Positions 24,481-33,088 of a stretch of 43,083 bases of DNA are shown here, piece by piece. The notes beneath the pieces were generated by a model that saw only the letters and a program-made list of their open reading frames with translations, did not search any database and was not told the origin of the DNA. A program made the translations under genes and the position numbers. The DNA comes from Actinomycetota bacterium (GTDB taxonomy: Bacteria > Armatimonadota > SYMT01): the NCBI GenBank assembly GCA_005798285.1, contig SYKE01000168.1, forward strand, positions 1-43,083, read 5' to 3'. How positions within the stretch are numbered: the first letter of the stretch is position 1; each line of letters opens with the position of its first letter.

Positions 24481-24514
24481 GCAAAGAAAAGCCCCCGGTA
24501 CTTCATCCGGGGGC
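24481..24514 (-). terminator. Intrinsic terminator for the minus-strand amine oxidase/epimerase/DUF6807 unit
   Basis: GCCCCCGG (24491-24498) and CCGGGGGC (24507-24514) form a perfect 8-bp stem with an 8-base loop. On the minus strand it is followed by TTTTCTTTG. It lies 52 bases past the DUF6807 stop. Confidence 0.88.
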
Positions 24515-24566
24515 CCACGCTGCCGGCCTGGGGCCGGATTGTTAACTGAGAGTGGGTCGCGGCAAT

Positions 24567-25700
24567 CTAGACCGTCACTGCCTTCGGCGCCTGCACCCAC
24601 GAATGGTAGTGATCATCGACCATCGCCTGTCGAGCGTCGCCGCGATGCAGCAGCACCCGGTAGCGGAACCGCATCGTCTCACCCGCCTTGATGTGGCCGA
24701 GGGTCTCTGCGGCAGTGGGCTCAAACGCCTTGGTTGAGAAAGGATTGGAACCGACGAGACCATAGGATCGCGTGTGCCAACGGCAGGGGTGATTCGGATT
24801 GCCGGGATGGTCCATCATTGCCACACCCAGAAGTTCACCGGCCACCGGTCCGACGTAGTCAAGCCACGCGGCCTTCTTGCCCCAGCACATGGCCTCGCCG
24901 ACGCCGCCGTTGCTGTTCTCCATCCGGCCGCCTTCCTTCTCCTTCATGGTGTGGAACACGCGCCAGGCCAGAATCCCGCCCTCTTTGGTGTCTCCGATGG
25001 AGACATCGCCGTGCCCGGCGGTGAGGCGCACTTCGTAGTCGAGAAGCCGGATCTCAGCACCGGCGTTGTAGACACGGATTCTGCGCCACTCGTCCAGAAT
25101 TGACGTCGACTGGTCAACGGACAACCAGGTTGCGGTAGCGGTGAAGCCGCCGAACACCGGACCGGATTCTCGGGCGGTGAACGCCTTGTGTCGCGTCCAA
25201 CCGTGTTTGCCCTTTTCCTCAGCCCAGTTGTTGACGCCGTTCACCTCGTCAAAAGCAGTCCAGAACGACCGATGGTGCGGATGATCCTGGTCCTTGGCGG
25301 CTTTCTCCTCCGCCACATCCTTTATCGGATAGTCGCGGGTCATAGCCTTGCCGCCGGGTCCCAGCACCGGATAGAAGTGCGGGCGTGCCGTACTAGGGTC
25401 GAAGTTGTACGTCGTGAAGGGACCTTCAGGCAGTTGGATGAGAACCGAGGTCGGCCCGGTGTCCTTCAATTCCACTCCGCCTGCGGCACCGCCGGCCGCT
25501 TCCAACTTGAAGCGCACCTTTCGATTGGCCTGCAGCCCGGAAATCACGGCGATGGCGTGATCCTCGTCGCGCTGCACTGCAATCTTGCGGGAACCACCTT
25601 GTTCCACCAACGTGAAGTTCCCGCTCCCACCGCCTACTGGGAAGCGGACGGTGGCGGGGAACTGGCAATCAAACTCTGAACTGATCTCGATGGTCGGCAT
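24567..25700 (-). CDS. DUF6807 (PmoA-like) family protein
   Basis: A 377-residue soluble protein, beta-rich, of the DUF6807 family (often labelled methane oxygenase PmoA, a misleading name). Diagnostic blocks are RPHFYPVLGPGGKAMTRDYP, DHPHHRSFWTAFDEVNGVNNW, CWGKKAAWLDYVGPV and VAMMDHPGNPNHPCRWHTRSYGL with its conserved His/Asp residues. Members are common in Planctomycetes, Bacteroidetes and Armatimonadota sugar-utilisation loci; the biochemical role is unknown. GGAGAGG precedes ATG 25700. The gene lies 18 bases after an isomerase/epimerase gene and is followed by a strong terminator, so it is the last gene of a unit. Confidence 0.88.
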   Translation of the reverse strand: MPTIEISSEFDCQFPATVRFPVGGGSGNFTLVEQGGSRKIAVQRDEDHAIAVISGLQANRKVRFKLEAAGGAAGGVELKDTGPTSVLIQLPEGPFTTYNFDPSTARPHFYPVLGPGGKAMTRDYPIKDVAEEKAAKDQDHPHHRSFWTAFDEVNGVNNWAEEKGKHGWTRHKAFTARESGPVFGGFTATATWLSVDQSTSILDEWRRIRVYNAGAEIRLLDYEVRLTAGHGDVSIGDTKEGGILAWRVFHTMKEKEGGRMENSNGGVGEAMCWGKKAAWLDYVGPVAGELLGVAMMDHPGNPNHPCRWHTRSYGLVGSNPFSTKAFEPTAAETLGHIKAGETMRFRYRVLLHRGDARQAMVDDHYHSWVQAPKAVTV

Positions 25701-25718
25701 GGGCCTCTCCTCGTGCTT

Positions 25719-26555
25719 TCAGTTGCCCGATTCGGCGTCGAATACCTCTTTGAGGTATCGGAGACTCTCACGCGCAATCGTCACAGGATCGGGAGTGTAG
25801 TCGAACACCTCAACGGATACATATCGAGTGTACCCCACCTCGCGAAGGGCCGCGGCAATGGGACGGAAATCGGTGTCGCCGAAACCGGGGCCCCGGCGAT
25901 TGGCGTCGTTGGCGTGGAAGTGGTCGACGAGCGGCGCGAATTCCCGGATGATTTCGGCCGGCGTCCGTTCCTCCGAGCACATCGATTTCACGTCCAACAT
26001 CAGACGGAAGTGGGGATGGTTCACATCCCGAACCATCTCGGCGGCCTCGGCGGCCGTCATGATGAAGTCGCACTCGGGCGAGGGCAGCGACTCCTGGCAC
26101 AGGGTCACTCCTCGATCCGCGAGCCGATCGACCAGGCTCAGGTAGCTCTCCAGCGTGCGCTGCCAGGCGCCTTCCCGATCCCCGTCTTCGATCTTCCGTT
26201 GAAAGGGTGAGCCGAAGATCATCACAGGCGCCCCGATATCCCCCGCGAAGTCAATCAGGGCGCGAAGGTAGTCCACGGTCTTCGCCCTGAGCGCCGTGTC
26301 GCGAGTGTGCACGTGAAGCCCCTTCGGGGAGACCAGCAGCCAGTGGAGGCCGACGATGTCGAGTCCGTGGTCCGCCGCCACGCGACGGATCTCGGCTCGG
26401 GTTGCGGCGTCGACGTCCCGGACATCCGGCCCAAAGGTAAACGGCGCGATCTCCACGCCGTCGTAGCCGGTTTCGGCTGCGCTCTTACAAACCTCGGCCC
26501 AGGTCCATCCCTGGTAAGTTTCATTGCAGATGGCAAACTTCTGAGAGGCGCCCAT
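25719..26555 (-). CDS. Sugar phosphate isomerase/epimerase (TIM barrel, AP_endonuc_2)
   Basis: A 278-residue xylose-isomerase-like TIM barrel. ATG 26555 is used because the conserved region (FAICNETYQGWTWAEVC, AAETGYDGVEIAPF) begins there; the upstream open frame adds an unlike, low-complexity extension. Metal-ligand blocks are LCQESLPSPECDF (Glu), FRLMLDVKSM (Asp), LVDHFHANDANRRGPG (His) and YVSVEVFDYTPD (Glu). The substrate is unknown; relatives include hydroxypyruvate isomerase and inosose dehydratase. It lies between the amine oxidase and the DUF6807 gene on one strand. Confidence 0.88.
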   Translation of the reverse strand: MGASQKFAICNETYQGWTWAEVCKSAAETGYDGVEIAPFTFGPDVRDVDAATRAEIRRVAADHGLDIVGLHWLLVSPKGLHVHTRDTALRAKTVDYLRALIDFAGDIGAPVMIFGSPFQRKIEDGDREGAWQRTLESYLSLVDRLADRGVTLCQESLPSPECDFIMTAAEAAEMVRDVNHPHFRLMLDVKSMCSEERTPAEIIREFAPLVDHFHANDANRRGPGFGDTDFRPIAAALREVGYTRYVSVEVFDYTPDPVTIARESLRYLKEVFDAESGN

Positions 26556-26623
26556 CAAACGGTCCGGTGTCCCTTTTCCTCGCAGCCGCCGCCGGCACTC
26601 CCCGGGGCGACCGCGACAGTGGT

Positions 26624-28603
26624 CTACGGCAAGTCCAGCGCGGGGTTGGCGTTGAAGAAGCCGATGGGTTGAAGCTGAAATCCGGCCCGATGGACCGGCA
26701 TGACCGGCCAGTCCTCCGGTCTCGGAATGTGGGTGATGCCCATGGTGTACCACAACACGACGTCACGATTTTCGATAGACCGGTTCTGAGTCGTCCACGT
26801 GCCAAGTCCATCCATTCCCGGATGGCTCTGGTTGACAAATTCGCCCGCGCCGAACCGCTCCCCCTCCGCCAATGGCGTTGCCCAAAGGTGATGCTCCACG
26901 AACGATGCTCGCCGACGAAAGGACGCGTCCGGCGCAGCAAACGGCACAGAGTTCTCGCCGGGAGTCAGAGCGTAACCGACGGGATCTCCCCACGCGTTCT
27001 TGTTCATCCGACGGATGACCCGCCAGCGGCGGGAGCTGCCCAGGTTCAACTCCCGGCGCGCCTCGGTATCGGTTTGCAGGAGCGTATCTCGGGTGAGGAG
27101 TGCATTGCCGTGAGGATTGCGCGGCCCTCTCGGCGCGGGAAAGGTGTTGGTCTCCAGCAAGCTGTTGGCATCCGCGCCGTCCACATCCATGTCGAGCCGG
27201 AAGTTGAAGAAATGCTGATGATGCACCGCCTCGACCGCCTGACCGACCCGATGCCCCGTCATCTCCCGCCCGTGAGCGTATGTCGTCACCGCAGCCGGAT
27301 CGATCCCCTTTACCGTCATGATCCCGGTGAGCAAGCACTCGACCGCGAGGGAGCCGTCCTGTCGAAACACCCACTGAAAGGCGTAATCGTAGTTGCCGAC
27401 CGTCGCGACAAAGGCAAGCACCAGCTCCTGCCCACGGCGAGACTCATTGCGATCCGACCCGGAGTCGTAGTGCTTCCACAACAGCCCACCGTCTCGCTCG
27501 TAGAGTGCGACCACCTGCGGCCGTTCGATCGCCACCCCATACTCCGTCGCCAGTACGGCGGGGAAGTAGACGGCATTTGAAGGCGCATCTCGGCCGGGCT
27601 GCAGCGGCATCGCCATGGTGCCCATGCCGTTCTCGCCGGCGTCGAACACTGCGCGAAAGTGCCACCCCTCCGAAGGATCGCCATACGGCACCGCCATCTC
27701 CGAGAGCGAGCCCCGATAAAGCACCGACCGGAGCCGAGCGCCATCCTGGTAGCCGACCGTGTGCAGCACGAGTCCCTCGCGCGGGTTGACACTGAACCGG
27801 AACCGCCAGTTCTGCCAGCGGACCTCGTTGCCCTGGAGCGAGTAGCCCGCCCCCCTCGGCTGCGTGACTTGCAATCCTCCCACCACCGGCCTGCGAGGGA
27901 TCGAACCCGCCTGGTAAGGCGTCGGCGGCGGTACGGGCAGCGGTTCGCGATCCGTCACCCGGAGGATGCGTCGAGCAGAGAGATCCACTTCCGCGAAGAG
28001 GCCCTCCAGAGGGCGAGCCAGATAGTTCCCGTCGGCGCCACGGTAGCTGCACGTGAGTCGCGCCAGCCGAGGCTTGCTCTCCGCTGCCTGAAACTCTCCG
28101 TAGGGCCAACACTCCACCGTCACCTGAGACGGATCGGCAATCCCTCGCCGCCGAACGGCTGCCTGGAACTCCGGTGAACTCTGCAGCAGTGTATACGCCA
28201 ACTCGAAGTCTTCGCCGATGAACGACGGCTGAACCCCGGACACCGGCTCCCACAGAACCGTCTTCCGGGCGGAGAGGTCGACCACCGCGCGCACGGTCCG
28301 ATTCGCATCCCGCTCGTAGAGCGTGAGTTCCACCTCACGTCGAATCGGAGCTCCCGGAGCGTACGCCAGGACCTCGGCCTTTGGCGGCTCCTTCAACGCC
28401 GCATAGGTGACTCGTGCCCCCGGCCCCCAGCGCTGCTCTGCCCGCAGCACGTCGAACGCCTGGCTCAGCTCCTGCCGTGTCAGTGCCTCGAGCGGGTGCG
28501 CCGGTAGCGCCGCGGGAGCATCCCGACGGCCACCCAGGAGCGCCACCGCCACAGCGACCGCTATGAAGCTCACCGGCAATCCAGCACGCCACCGCATGGT
28601 CAC
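26624..28603 (-). CDS. Copper-containing primary amine oxidase, membrane-anchored or exported
   Basis: A 659-residue protein. The start is taken as GTG 28603, since GGGAG lies 7 bases upstream (ATG 28597 is the alternative), followed by a hydrophobic leader (LPVSFIAVAVAVALL). N2/N3-like domains come first, then the catalytic domain from about residue 270. The topaquinone precursor is Tyr405 in VGNYDYAFQW. Copper ligands are the His pair of HHQHFFNFRLDMDVDG (about 460) and His in MPVHRAGFQLQP (about 634). The family deaminates primary amines to aldehydes, ammonia and H2O2. All cofactor residues are present. The isomerase/epimerase gene begins 68 bases downstream. Confidence 0.93.
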   Translation of the reverse strand: MTMRWRAGLPVSFIAVAVAVALLGGRRDAPAALPAHPLEALTRQELSQAFDVLRAEQRWGPGARVTYAALKEPPKAEVLAYAPGAPIRREVELTLYERDANRTVRAVVDLSARKTVLWEPVSGVQPSFIGEDFELAYTLLQSSPEFQAAVRRRGIADPSQVTVECWPYGEFQAAESKPRLARLTCSYRGADGNYLARPLEGLFAEVDLSARRILRVTDREPLPVPPPTPYQAGSIPRRPVVGGLQVTQPRGAGYSLQGNEVRWQNWRFRFSVNPREGLVLHTVGYQDGARLRSVLYRGSLSEMAVPYGDPSEGWHFRAVFDAGENGMGTMAMPLQPGRDAPSNAVYFPAVLATEYGVAIERPQVVALYERDGGLLWKHYDSGSDRNESRRGQELVLAFVATVGNYDYAFQWVFRQDGSLAVECLLTGIMTVKGIDPAAVTTYAHGREMTGHRVGQAVEAVHHQHFFNFRLDMDVDGADANSLLETNTFPAPRGPRNPHGNALLTRDTLLQTDTEARRELNLGSSRRWRVIRRMNKNAWGDPVGYALTPGENSVPFAAPDASFRRRASFVEHHLWATPLAEGERFGAGEFVNQSHPGMDGLGTWTTQNRSIENRDVVLWYTMGITHIPRPEDWPVMPVHRAGFQLQPIGFFNANPALDLP

Positions 28604-28826
28604 GGGAGGGCTCCCTTCTTCTGAACCTGATCCACTCCAGAAGTATAGGGCGGCAACGGCGGGGTCACGCAGAACCGGCGCGATCCAGCGAGCAACTCTC
28701 GCCCTTGGGCTGACGCGCGAGACACCCACCCCAGCCTGAGCGATCAGCAGTCACTCTGGGAGGACTCCGGCGCTTCAGGACCGGACCTACCAGAGCGCCA
28801 CCCACCGAGCATCGAGAGCCCAGACC

Positions 28827-29690
28827 ATGCAACTCGCCGTTTCGTCCTACAGCTTCAGTCGTTTCGGCGCCGGACCGGAGCGAAATGAGAAGCCCGATTT
28901 CCATCAGCTCGTCGACACATGTGCGACGCTCGGCCTCAGTGGAGTCGAACTGCTGGGAGTCCACTTCACTCGCGAGGACCCCGGGTACCTGGCAGACCTC
29001 CGCCGCTACGCCTTCCGTCGCGGAATCGCGATCGTCTCGGTCTCAGCCCACCACAACTTCGTTCAGCCGGACCCCACAAGACGCCAGGAAGAGATTCAAA
29101 AGCTGCTGCACTGGATCGAGGTCGCGGCGAAGCTCGGAGCGGGAGCCGTACGCGCCTTTGGGGGACGCTGGGCCACTCGCCCTCGATTCGCGGAATTCAT
29201 GGCGGCCGGCGGAGTCGAGCCCCCGATCGAGGGGTACACCGAGTACGACGGGTACGCATGGTCCGCGGAGGCCTTTGCGATTTGCGCGCGTCGGGCCGAA
29301 GAATTGGGCGTGACAATCGCCCTGGAAAACCACTGGGGCTTTACGGGGACCGCCGACGGAGTTCTCAGAATCCTGGCGGACACTCCCTCGCCTGCCCTCA
29401 GGGTGGTCCTCGACACCGGAAACTTCAACTTCTCCGACGATCCCTACGGCGAGATGGCGAAACTCATCCCGCACACCGCGATGGTCCACGCCAAAACCTA
29501 CATCGGCGGCGGCATCTACTACACCGCCGACCTCGACTACCCCCGTATCTTTTCGATGCTTCGCGACGCGGACTTCACCGGATACGTCTCCATCGAATTC
29601 GAAGGTCGAGCCCATCCGAGTTCAGGTGTTGCCCAGAGCTGCACGGAGTTGTGGTCCGCTCTCAGTCTCGGGCGAAATCGCGCAACCTGA
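28827..29690 (+). CDS. Sugar phosphate isomerase/epimerase (TIM barrel)
   Basis: A 287-residue xylose-isomerase-like barrel, distinct from the minus-strand copy at 25719. Blocks are MQLAVSSYSFSRFG, CATLGLSGVELLGVHF, IVSVSAHHNFVQPDP, TIALENHWGFTGTADG (metal Glu), LRVVLDTGNFNFSDDP (Asp), MVHAKTYIGGG (His) and FTGYVSIEFEGRAHP (Glu). It has no signal peptide. It is divergent from the amine oxidase across a 223-base gap in which I see no convincing promoter boxes. The substrate is unknown. The decayed nuclease gene on the other strand ends about 50 bases beyond it. Confidence 0.87.
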   Translation: MQLAVSSYSFSRFGAGPERNEKPDFHQLVDTCATLGLSGVELLGVHFTREDPGYLADLRRYAFRRGIAIVSVSAHHNFVQPDPTRRQEEIQKLLHWIEVAAKLGAGAVRAFGGRWATRPRFAEFMAAGGVEPPIEGYTEYDGYAWSAEAFAICARRAEELGVTIALENHWGFTGTADGVLRILADTPSPALRVVLDTGNFNFSDDPYGEMAKLIPHTAMVHAKTYIGGGIYYTADLDYPRIFSMLRDADFTGYVSIEFEGRAHPSSGVAQSCTELWSALSLGRNRAT

Positions 29691-29741
29691 CGGTGAGCGG
29701 CTTGATCGACCGATCTGCACTCCTTGGATCCAGACCAGGAC

Positions 29742-30014
29742 TCACAACTCCGTCGACTGAGGCGAAACCAGCGCCATTCCTGCCGTGGCAACTGCAATGT
29801 GCCCGTACTTCCGCACGGGTTCGTCGTACATTCCAACAACCAAACCGTGAAGATGAGAGAGATCCGGCTCGTCCCCTTCCGGGCCGCCTGCTGGGCATTC
29901 CGCAGGCGAGGCAGCCAATCAGCGTGGTCTCCGCTGGATGACCAGCACCACCCGTACATCCGCGGTCGACAGGCTCACACCGGCGAAGGATGCGGGCAAC
30001 TCGCCCGGCGCTAG
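29742..30014 (-). pseudogene. Decayed C-terminal remainder of the nuclease-like gene
   Basis: Reading the minus strand past the TAG at 30017-30015, the same frame continues LAPGELPASFAGVSLSTADV and VRVVLVIQ down to a stop at 29921. A one-base shift near 29935 continues with SGDHADWLPRLRNAQQAARK. A further shift near 29885 gives VVGMYDEPVRKYGHI, with a stop at 29744-29742. The three pieces in order match the C-terminal pattern I expect for this family (ELPxxF, VRxVLVI, WLPxLxxA, DExxRxYGxI). So one nonsense mutation and at least two frameshifts seem to have broken the gene. The tract holds no other supported gene. Confidence 0.55.
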
Positions 30015-30311
30015 CTAGTGCCGACTACGTATGGAGGCCATCCCAATGCTCAAGCCATTGAAGAGCTTTCGCCGGATGTCGTCGATGAAGTCGTCGAACC
30101 GCTCGGGCGACTCCGGCCGGGGAGAGCTACTCTTTGCTTCGACCACCCAGACGACTGAACTGCCGTGGCGTTCTCTCAGGAGCAAAAACTCCGCGATTGG
30201 AACACCATCTCGGACTTTACGGTAGACGGAACAGGTCTCCAAACGGAAGCAAGTTCCGTCCGGGTACGGGCCGAACATCATTCCCGACTCGAGGAAGGGA
30301 TCCATGGTCAT
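30015..30311 (-). CDS. PD-(D/E)XK nuclease-like protein, probably truncated
   Basis: A 98-residue remnant of what looks like a longer protein. The core VPIAEFLLLRERHG followed by VVWVVEAKSSSPRP has the strand-loop-strand with Glu41, Glu58 and Lys60 expected of a PD-(D/E)XK nuclease-like site (inference by pattern). DDFIDDIRRKLFNGLSIG is the following helix. Its ATG (30311) overlaps the ATPase stop by four bases (ATGA), so the two products were made together. The in-frame TAG at 30017-30015 comes early and recognisable sequence continues beyond it, so the gene is probably inactive. Confidence 0.6.
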   Translation of the reverse strand: MTMDPFLESGMMFGPYPDGTCFRLETCSVYRKVRDGVPIAEFLLLRERHGSSVVWVVEAKSSSPRPESPERFDDFIDDIRRKLFNGLSIGMASIRSRH

Positions 30312-31321
30312 CCAATCGAGAGAGCCAACTCCTGTTCGTATAGCCGGATGGACTCCTGGGTGATCGAGTTGTCCGGCAAGCCATCCCTGAGATCGGCGCA
30401 CTGCCAGCTATTCCCGACAGCCGAAAGAACTGGGACTGGAATTCCAAGCTCCTGCGCGATGATTCCTAACTTCTTAACCACGAAGTAGGAGTGGCTCGCC
30501 AGGAAGAACTGCAAGCCCCTCTCCGCGAGCGAAGCGATCATTTCGAGGAGCGACGTCAGCGCCGATGGGTGGAGCGCCGACTCGGGTTCGTCCAGGAGAA
30601 CCACGGAGTTTGGACCGAGGTGCCGGTTGCCGAGCAGTGTCTCCAGGATGGCCAGCTTCTTGCCACCCTCGGCGGTGACTCCCATGGGAAAGCGCTGACT
30701 TCCGTGGCGAAACGACCATTTCCCGGTGCGCTCGTCATGCTCGACCCTGCAGCCGAGCAAGCCCTCCAATTGTCTGCGGAACTGCGCAAACGACTGGTCA
30801 CTCTTCCCCTGCTGGGCCGGGATTCGGAGAGCGCGGGCGAGATCGTAATACGTGTCGTCAAAGCCAAATCGCTGATCTCGCTCTCGGGACTCGAGGATCA
30901 AGCTGTGAAGCGAGAGCACTTCCTTCGCGGGCATGAAGACGCAATTGCTGGAGAGCGTTGACACCTGGTTCTCCAACTCCGAGATCTGCCGCACGGTGTC
31001 TCTCCCGAAACTGTACCCGAAGAGTTTGTCGTCGATCCAACACCGCAACTCAAGGGGTCCATCCTCCCCCTTTGAGACCAGATCTCCGATCCTCTCCGGC
31101 TGAAACGTCCAGTAGAGCCGATCTGCGAGAATCGCGGACGCGCTGCGGGGCGAGTCTCCCCGCCCACACTCCTCCAGAGTCCGAAGCGTGCTGTAGAGGG
31201 CCTTGAGGATAAACGTCTTCCCAGTCCCGCTGCCGCCAAGTATCAGGTTGATCGGGCCGAGTTGCGGCCAGGCGAGCTGCTTCAGAGGGCCGTACCGAAC
31301 GACTTCCAAGCGGTTGATCAT
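30308..31321 (-). CDS. AAA family ATPase (AAA_15/AAA_21, ABC/SMC-like)
   Basis: A 337-residue ATPase of the OLD/ABC-like type without TOPRIM. Walker A is GGSGTGKT (residues 29-36). Walker B is VVLLDEPESALHP (about 240-252), and FFLASHSYFVVKKL is the switch segment. ATG 31321 begins the fold (MINRLEVVRYGPLKQL); the 12 upstream codons are not needed. It is coupled by ATGA overlap to a nuclease-like gene. That two-gene design resembles ATPase/effector anti-phage modules such as Septu, Gabija or PARIS, though it matches none of them by gene content. The ATPase frame is intact while the partner is broken. Confidence 0.87.
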   Translation of the reverse strand: MINRLEVVRYGPLKQLAWPQLGPINLILGGSGTGKTFILKALYSTLRTLEECGRGDSPRSASAILADRLYWTFQPERIGDLVSKGEDGPLELRCWIDDKLFGYSFGRDTVRQISELENQVSTLSSNCVFMPAKEVLSLHSLILESRERDQRFGFDDTYYDLARALRIPAQQGKSDQSFAQFRRQLEGLLGCRVEHDERTGKWSFRHGSQRFPMGVTAEGGKKLAILETLLGNRHLGPNSVVLLDEPESALHPSALTSLLEMIASLAERGLQFFLASHSYFVVKKLGIIAQELGIPVPVLSAVGNSWQCADLRDGLPDNSITQESIRLYEQELALSIG

Positions 31322-31447
31322 GTGCCTACGAAACCAGGACAAGCCGAGTCGACTCAATCATCCCAGCCTGCCGCAGCCCGAGCTGTGACACCTGAGGCTC
31401 GGCGGGAGCCTCATGCGGACACGGCTAACCGCCGACGGCTCTTTGAG

Positions 31448-33016
31448 TCACGAGGCGGGGCCGGGGGACAAGCAAGAGCCTCTAAGCTCTCTCTTGAGGA
31501 TCTTGCCGGTGGGGCCTTTGGGAAGCTCGTCTCGGAAGAGAATGTGACGGGGGTACTTGTACGCGGCCATTCGGGTGCGGCAGAAGGCCTGGATGGACTC
31601 AGCCGTCGCTGTGGCTCCCTCGCGGAGGGCGATGACGGCGACCACCTCCTCGCCGTGCTCCTCGTCCGGAATGCCGATGACTGCAGCTTCCCTCACGGCC
31701 TCGTGCGCGTAGAGGATCTCTTCCAACTCCCGCGGATAAACGTTGAACCCGCCGCGACTAATCATGTCTTTCTTGCGGTCGACGATGAACACGTAGCCCT
31801 CCGCGTCCATCACCCCAATGTCGCCGGAGTGAAACCAGCCGCCTCGAAGCGCTTCCTCGGTGGCTTCAGGGCGTCGGTAGTAGCCCTTCATGATGTTGTG
31901 GCCGCGGATGACAACCTCACCGCGATCGCCGGGGGCGCATGGCTCATCCCGCTCGTTGAAGATGGCGACCTCACACCCGTCGATGGCCTTCCCCACGGAA
32001 CCCGGGCGACGCTCGAATTCGGGAGTGTGAAACGTGGCCACGGGTGAGGTCTCCGAGAGGCCGTAGCCCTCCATAATCCGACACGGGAAACGCTGCTCGA
32101 ACTCGAGCATGATCTCCACCGGCATCGCCGCGCCGCCCGAGCCGCAGTACCTCAGCGCGGGAAGGTGGATCTCCTTCCCCTCCGCGGCCCGAAGCAGGGC
32201 GAAATACATGGTCGGTACCCCACTAAAGCTGGTGACGCCGTGTCGCGCCATCAACCGCAGCGCTTCATCGGGATCCCATCGGGACAGATAGACACTCCGG
32301 CCCCCGTGGAACAGGCTGGCGTTCTGAACACAGGTCTGGCCGAACGAGTGAAACAGCGGGAGCGCCGACAGCGCCACGTAACCGGTTCCCAGAAATACCG
32401 GCTGATCTGGCATGACGGAGCGGGACCTCTCGGCGCACCACCGGGCGTTCTCGTACATGTTGTGGTGCGTAAGCTCTGCTCCCTTGGGTCGACCCGTGGT
32501 GCCGGAGGTGTAAAGAATCACCGCCGTGTCCCCGATCTCGGTTTGGGCGATGTCCGGCAGCGGGCTGCAGGTTTTCAGGAGTTCGTCCAGGCGAAATGAC
32601 TGAAGGTCGTCGACTTCTCCCTCACCGATCCAGATGAGGCGCGCGCAGCCCGGGACGGCGGCAACTCCCTCACGGACCTGCGCCTCGAGCGAGGCTCGTG
32701 CGATGACCGCTACCGCGCCGGAGTCCTGGAGGTGATACGCGATTTCGGATGCCACGAGGAGGTGGTTGAGCGGCACCACGACTGCGCCAAGGGTGAGGAT
32801 GCCGAAGTAAGAGAGCGTGAATTCTGCACAGTTCGACGCCATCAGCGCCACCCGATCGCCGGGTCGCACCCCCAGGTTCGCGAGTGCGGCCGCCAGCCGC
32901 CGTGAGCCATGGGCCAGTTCGCGGTAGGACCACTGGCGATCGCCATCGATCGCGGCCACGCGGTCCGGGTAGCGGAGAGCAGATCCGTGGAGTATTCCGG
33001 CCAGGTTGAGTGACAT
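31448..33016 (-). CDS. fadD: Long-chain fatty acid-CoA ligase (AMP-forming)
   Basis: A 522-residue ANL-superfamily adenylating enzyme. P-loop ILYTSGTTGRPKGAELTH, A5 region IMEGYGLSETSPVA, A7 WFHSGDIGVMDAEGY, A8 hinge DRKKDMISRGGFNVYPRELE and the C-terminal catalytic lysine in PKGPTGKILKREL are all present. It activates a carboxylic acid, probably a medium or long fatty acid, to its CoA thioester. ATG 33016 begins the conserved N-terminus (MSLNLAGILHG). It lies 72 bases after the acyl-CoA dehydrogenase on the same strand, matching the first two steps of beta-oxidation. Confidence 0.9.
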   Translation of the reverse strand: MSLNLAGILHGSALRYPDRVAAIDGDRQWSYRELAHGSRRLAAALANLGVRPGDRVALMASNCAEFTLSYFGILTLGAVVVPLNHLLVASEIAYHLQDSGAVAVIARASLEAQVREGVAAVPGCARLIWIGEGEVDDLQSFRLDELLKTCSPLPDIAQTEIGDTAVILYTSGTTGRPKGAELTHHNMYENARWCAERSRSVMPDQPVFLGTGYVALSALPLFHSFGQTCVQNASLFHGGRSVYLSRWDPDEALRLMARHGVTSFSGVPTMYFALLRAAEGKEIHLPALRYCGSGGAAMPVEIMLEFEQRFPCRIMEGYGLSETSPVATFHTPEFERRPGSVGKAIDGCEVAIFNERDEPCAPGDRGEVVIRGHNIMKGYYRRPEATEEALRGGWFHSGDIGVMDAEGYVFIVDRKKDMISRGGFNVYPRELEEILYAHEAVREAAVIGIPDEEHGEEVVAVIALREGATATAESIQAFCRTRMAAYKYPRHILFRDELPKGPTGKILKRELRGSCLSPGPAS

Positions 33017-33088
33017 GAACTTGAATGGGTGGCGCCATCGCGTCGGCCCGTTCCGACGGGATGGCAATCCGGCAAAAGGGTCCGACGA

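Noticed and set aside
26567..27580. 337-codon plus-strand frame opposite the amine oxidase
   Set aside because: It is a shadow of the amine oxidase, whose cofactor motifs are intact.
29724..30014. 96-codon plus-strand frame in the gap after the epimerase
   Set aside because: No recognisable features; the minus strand explains the tract better as a decayed nuclease gene.
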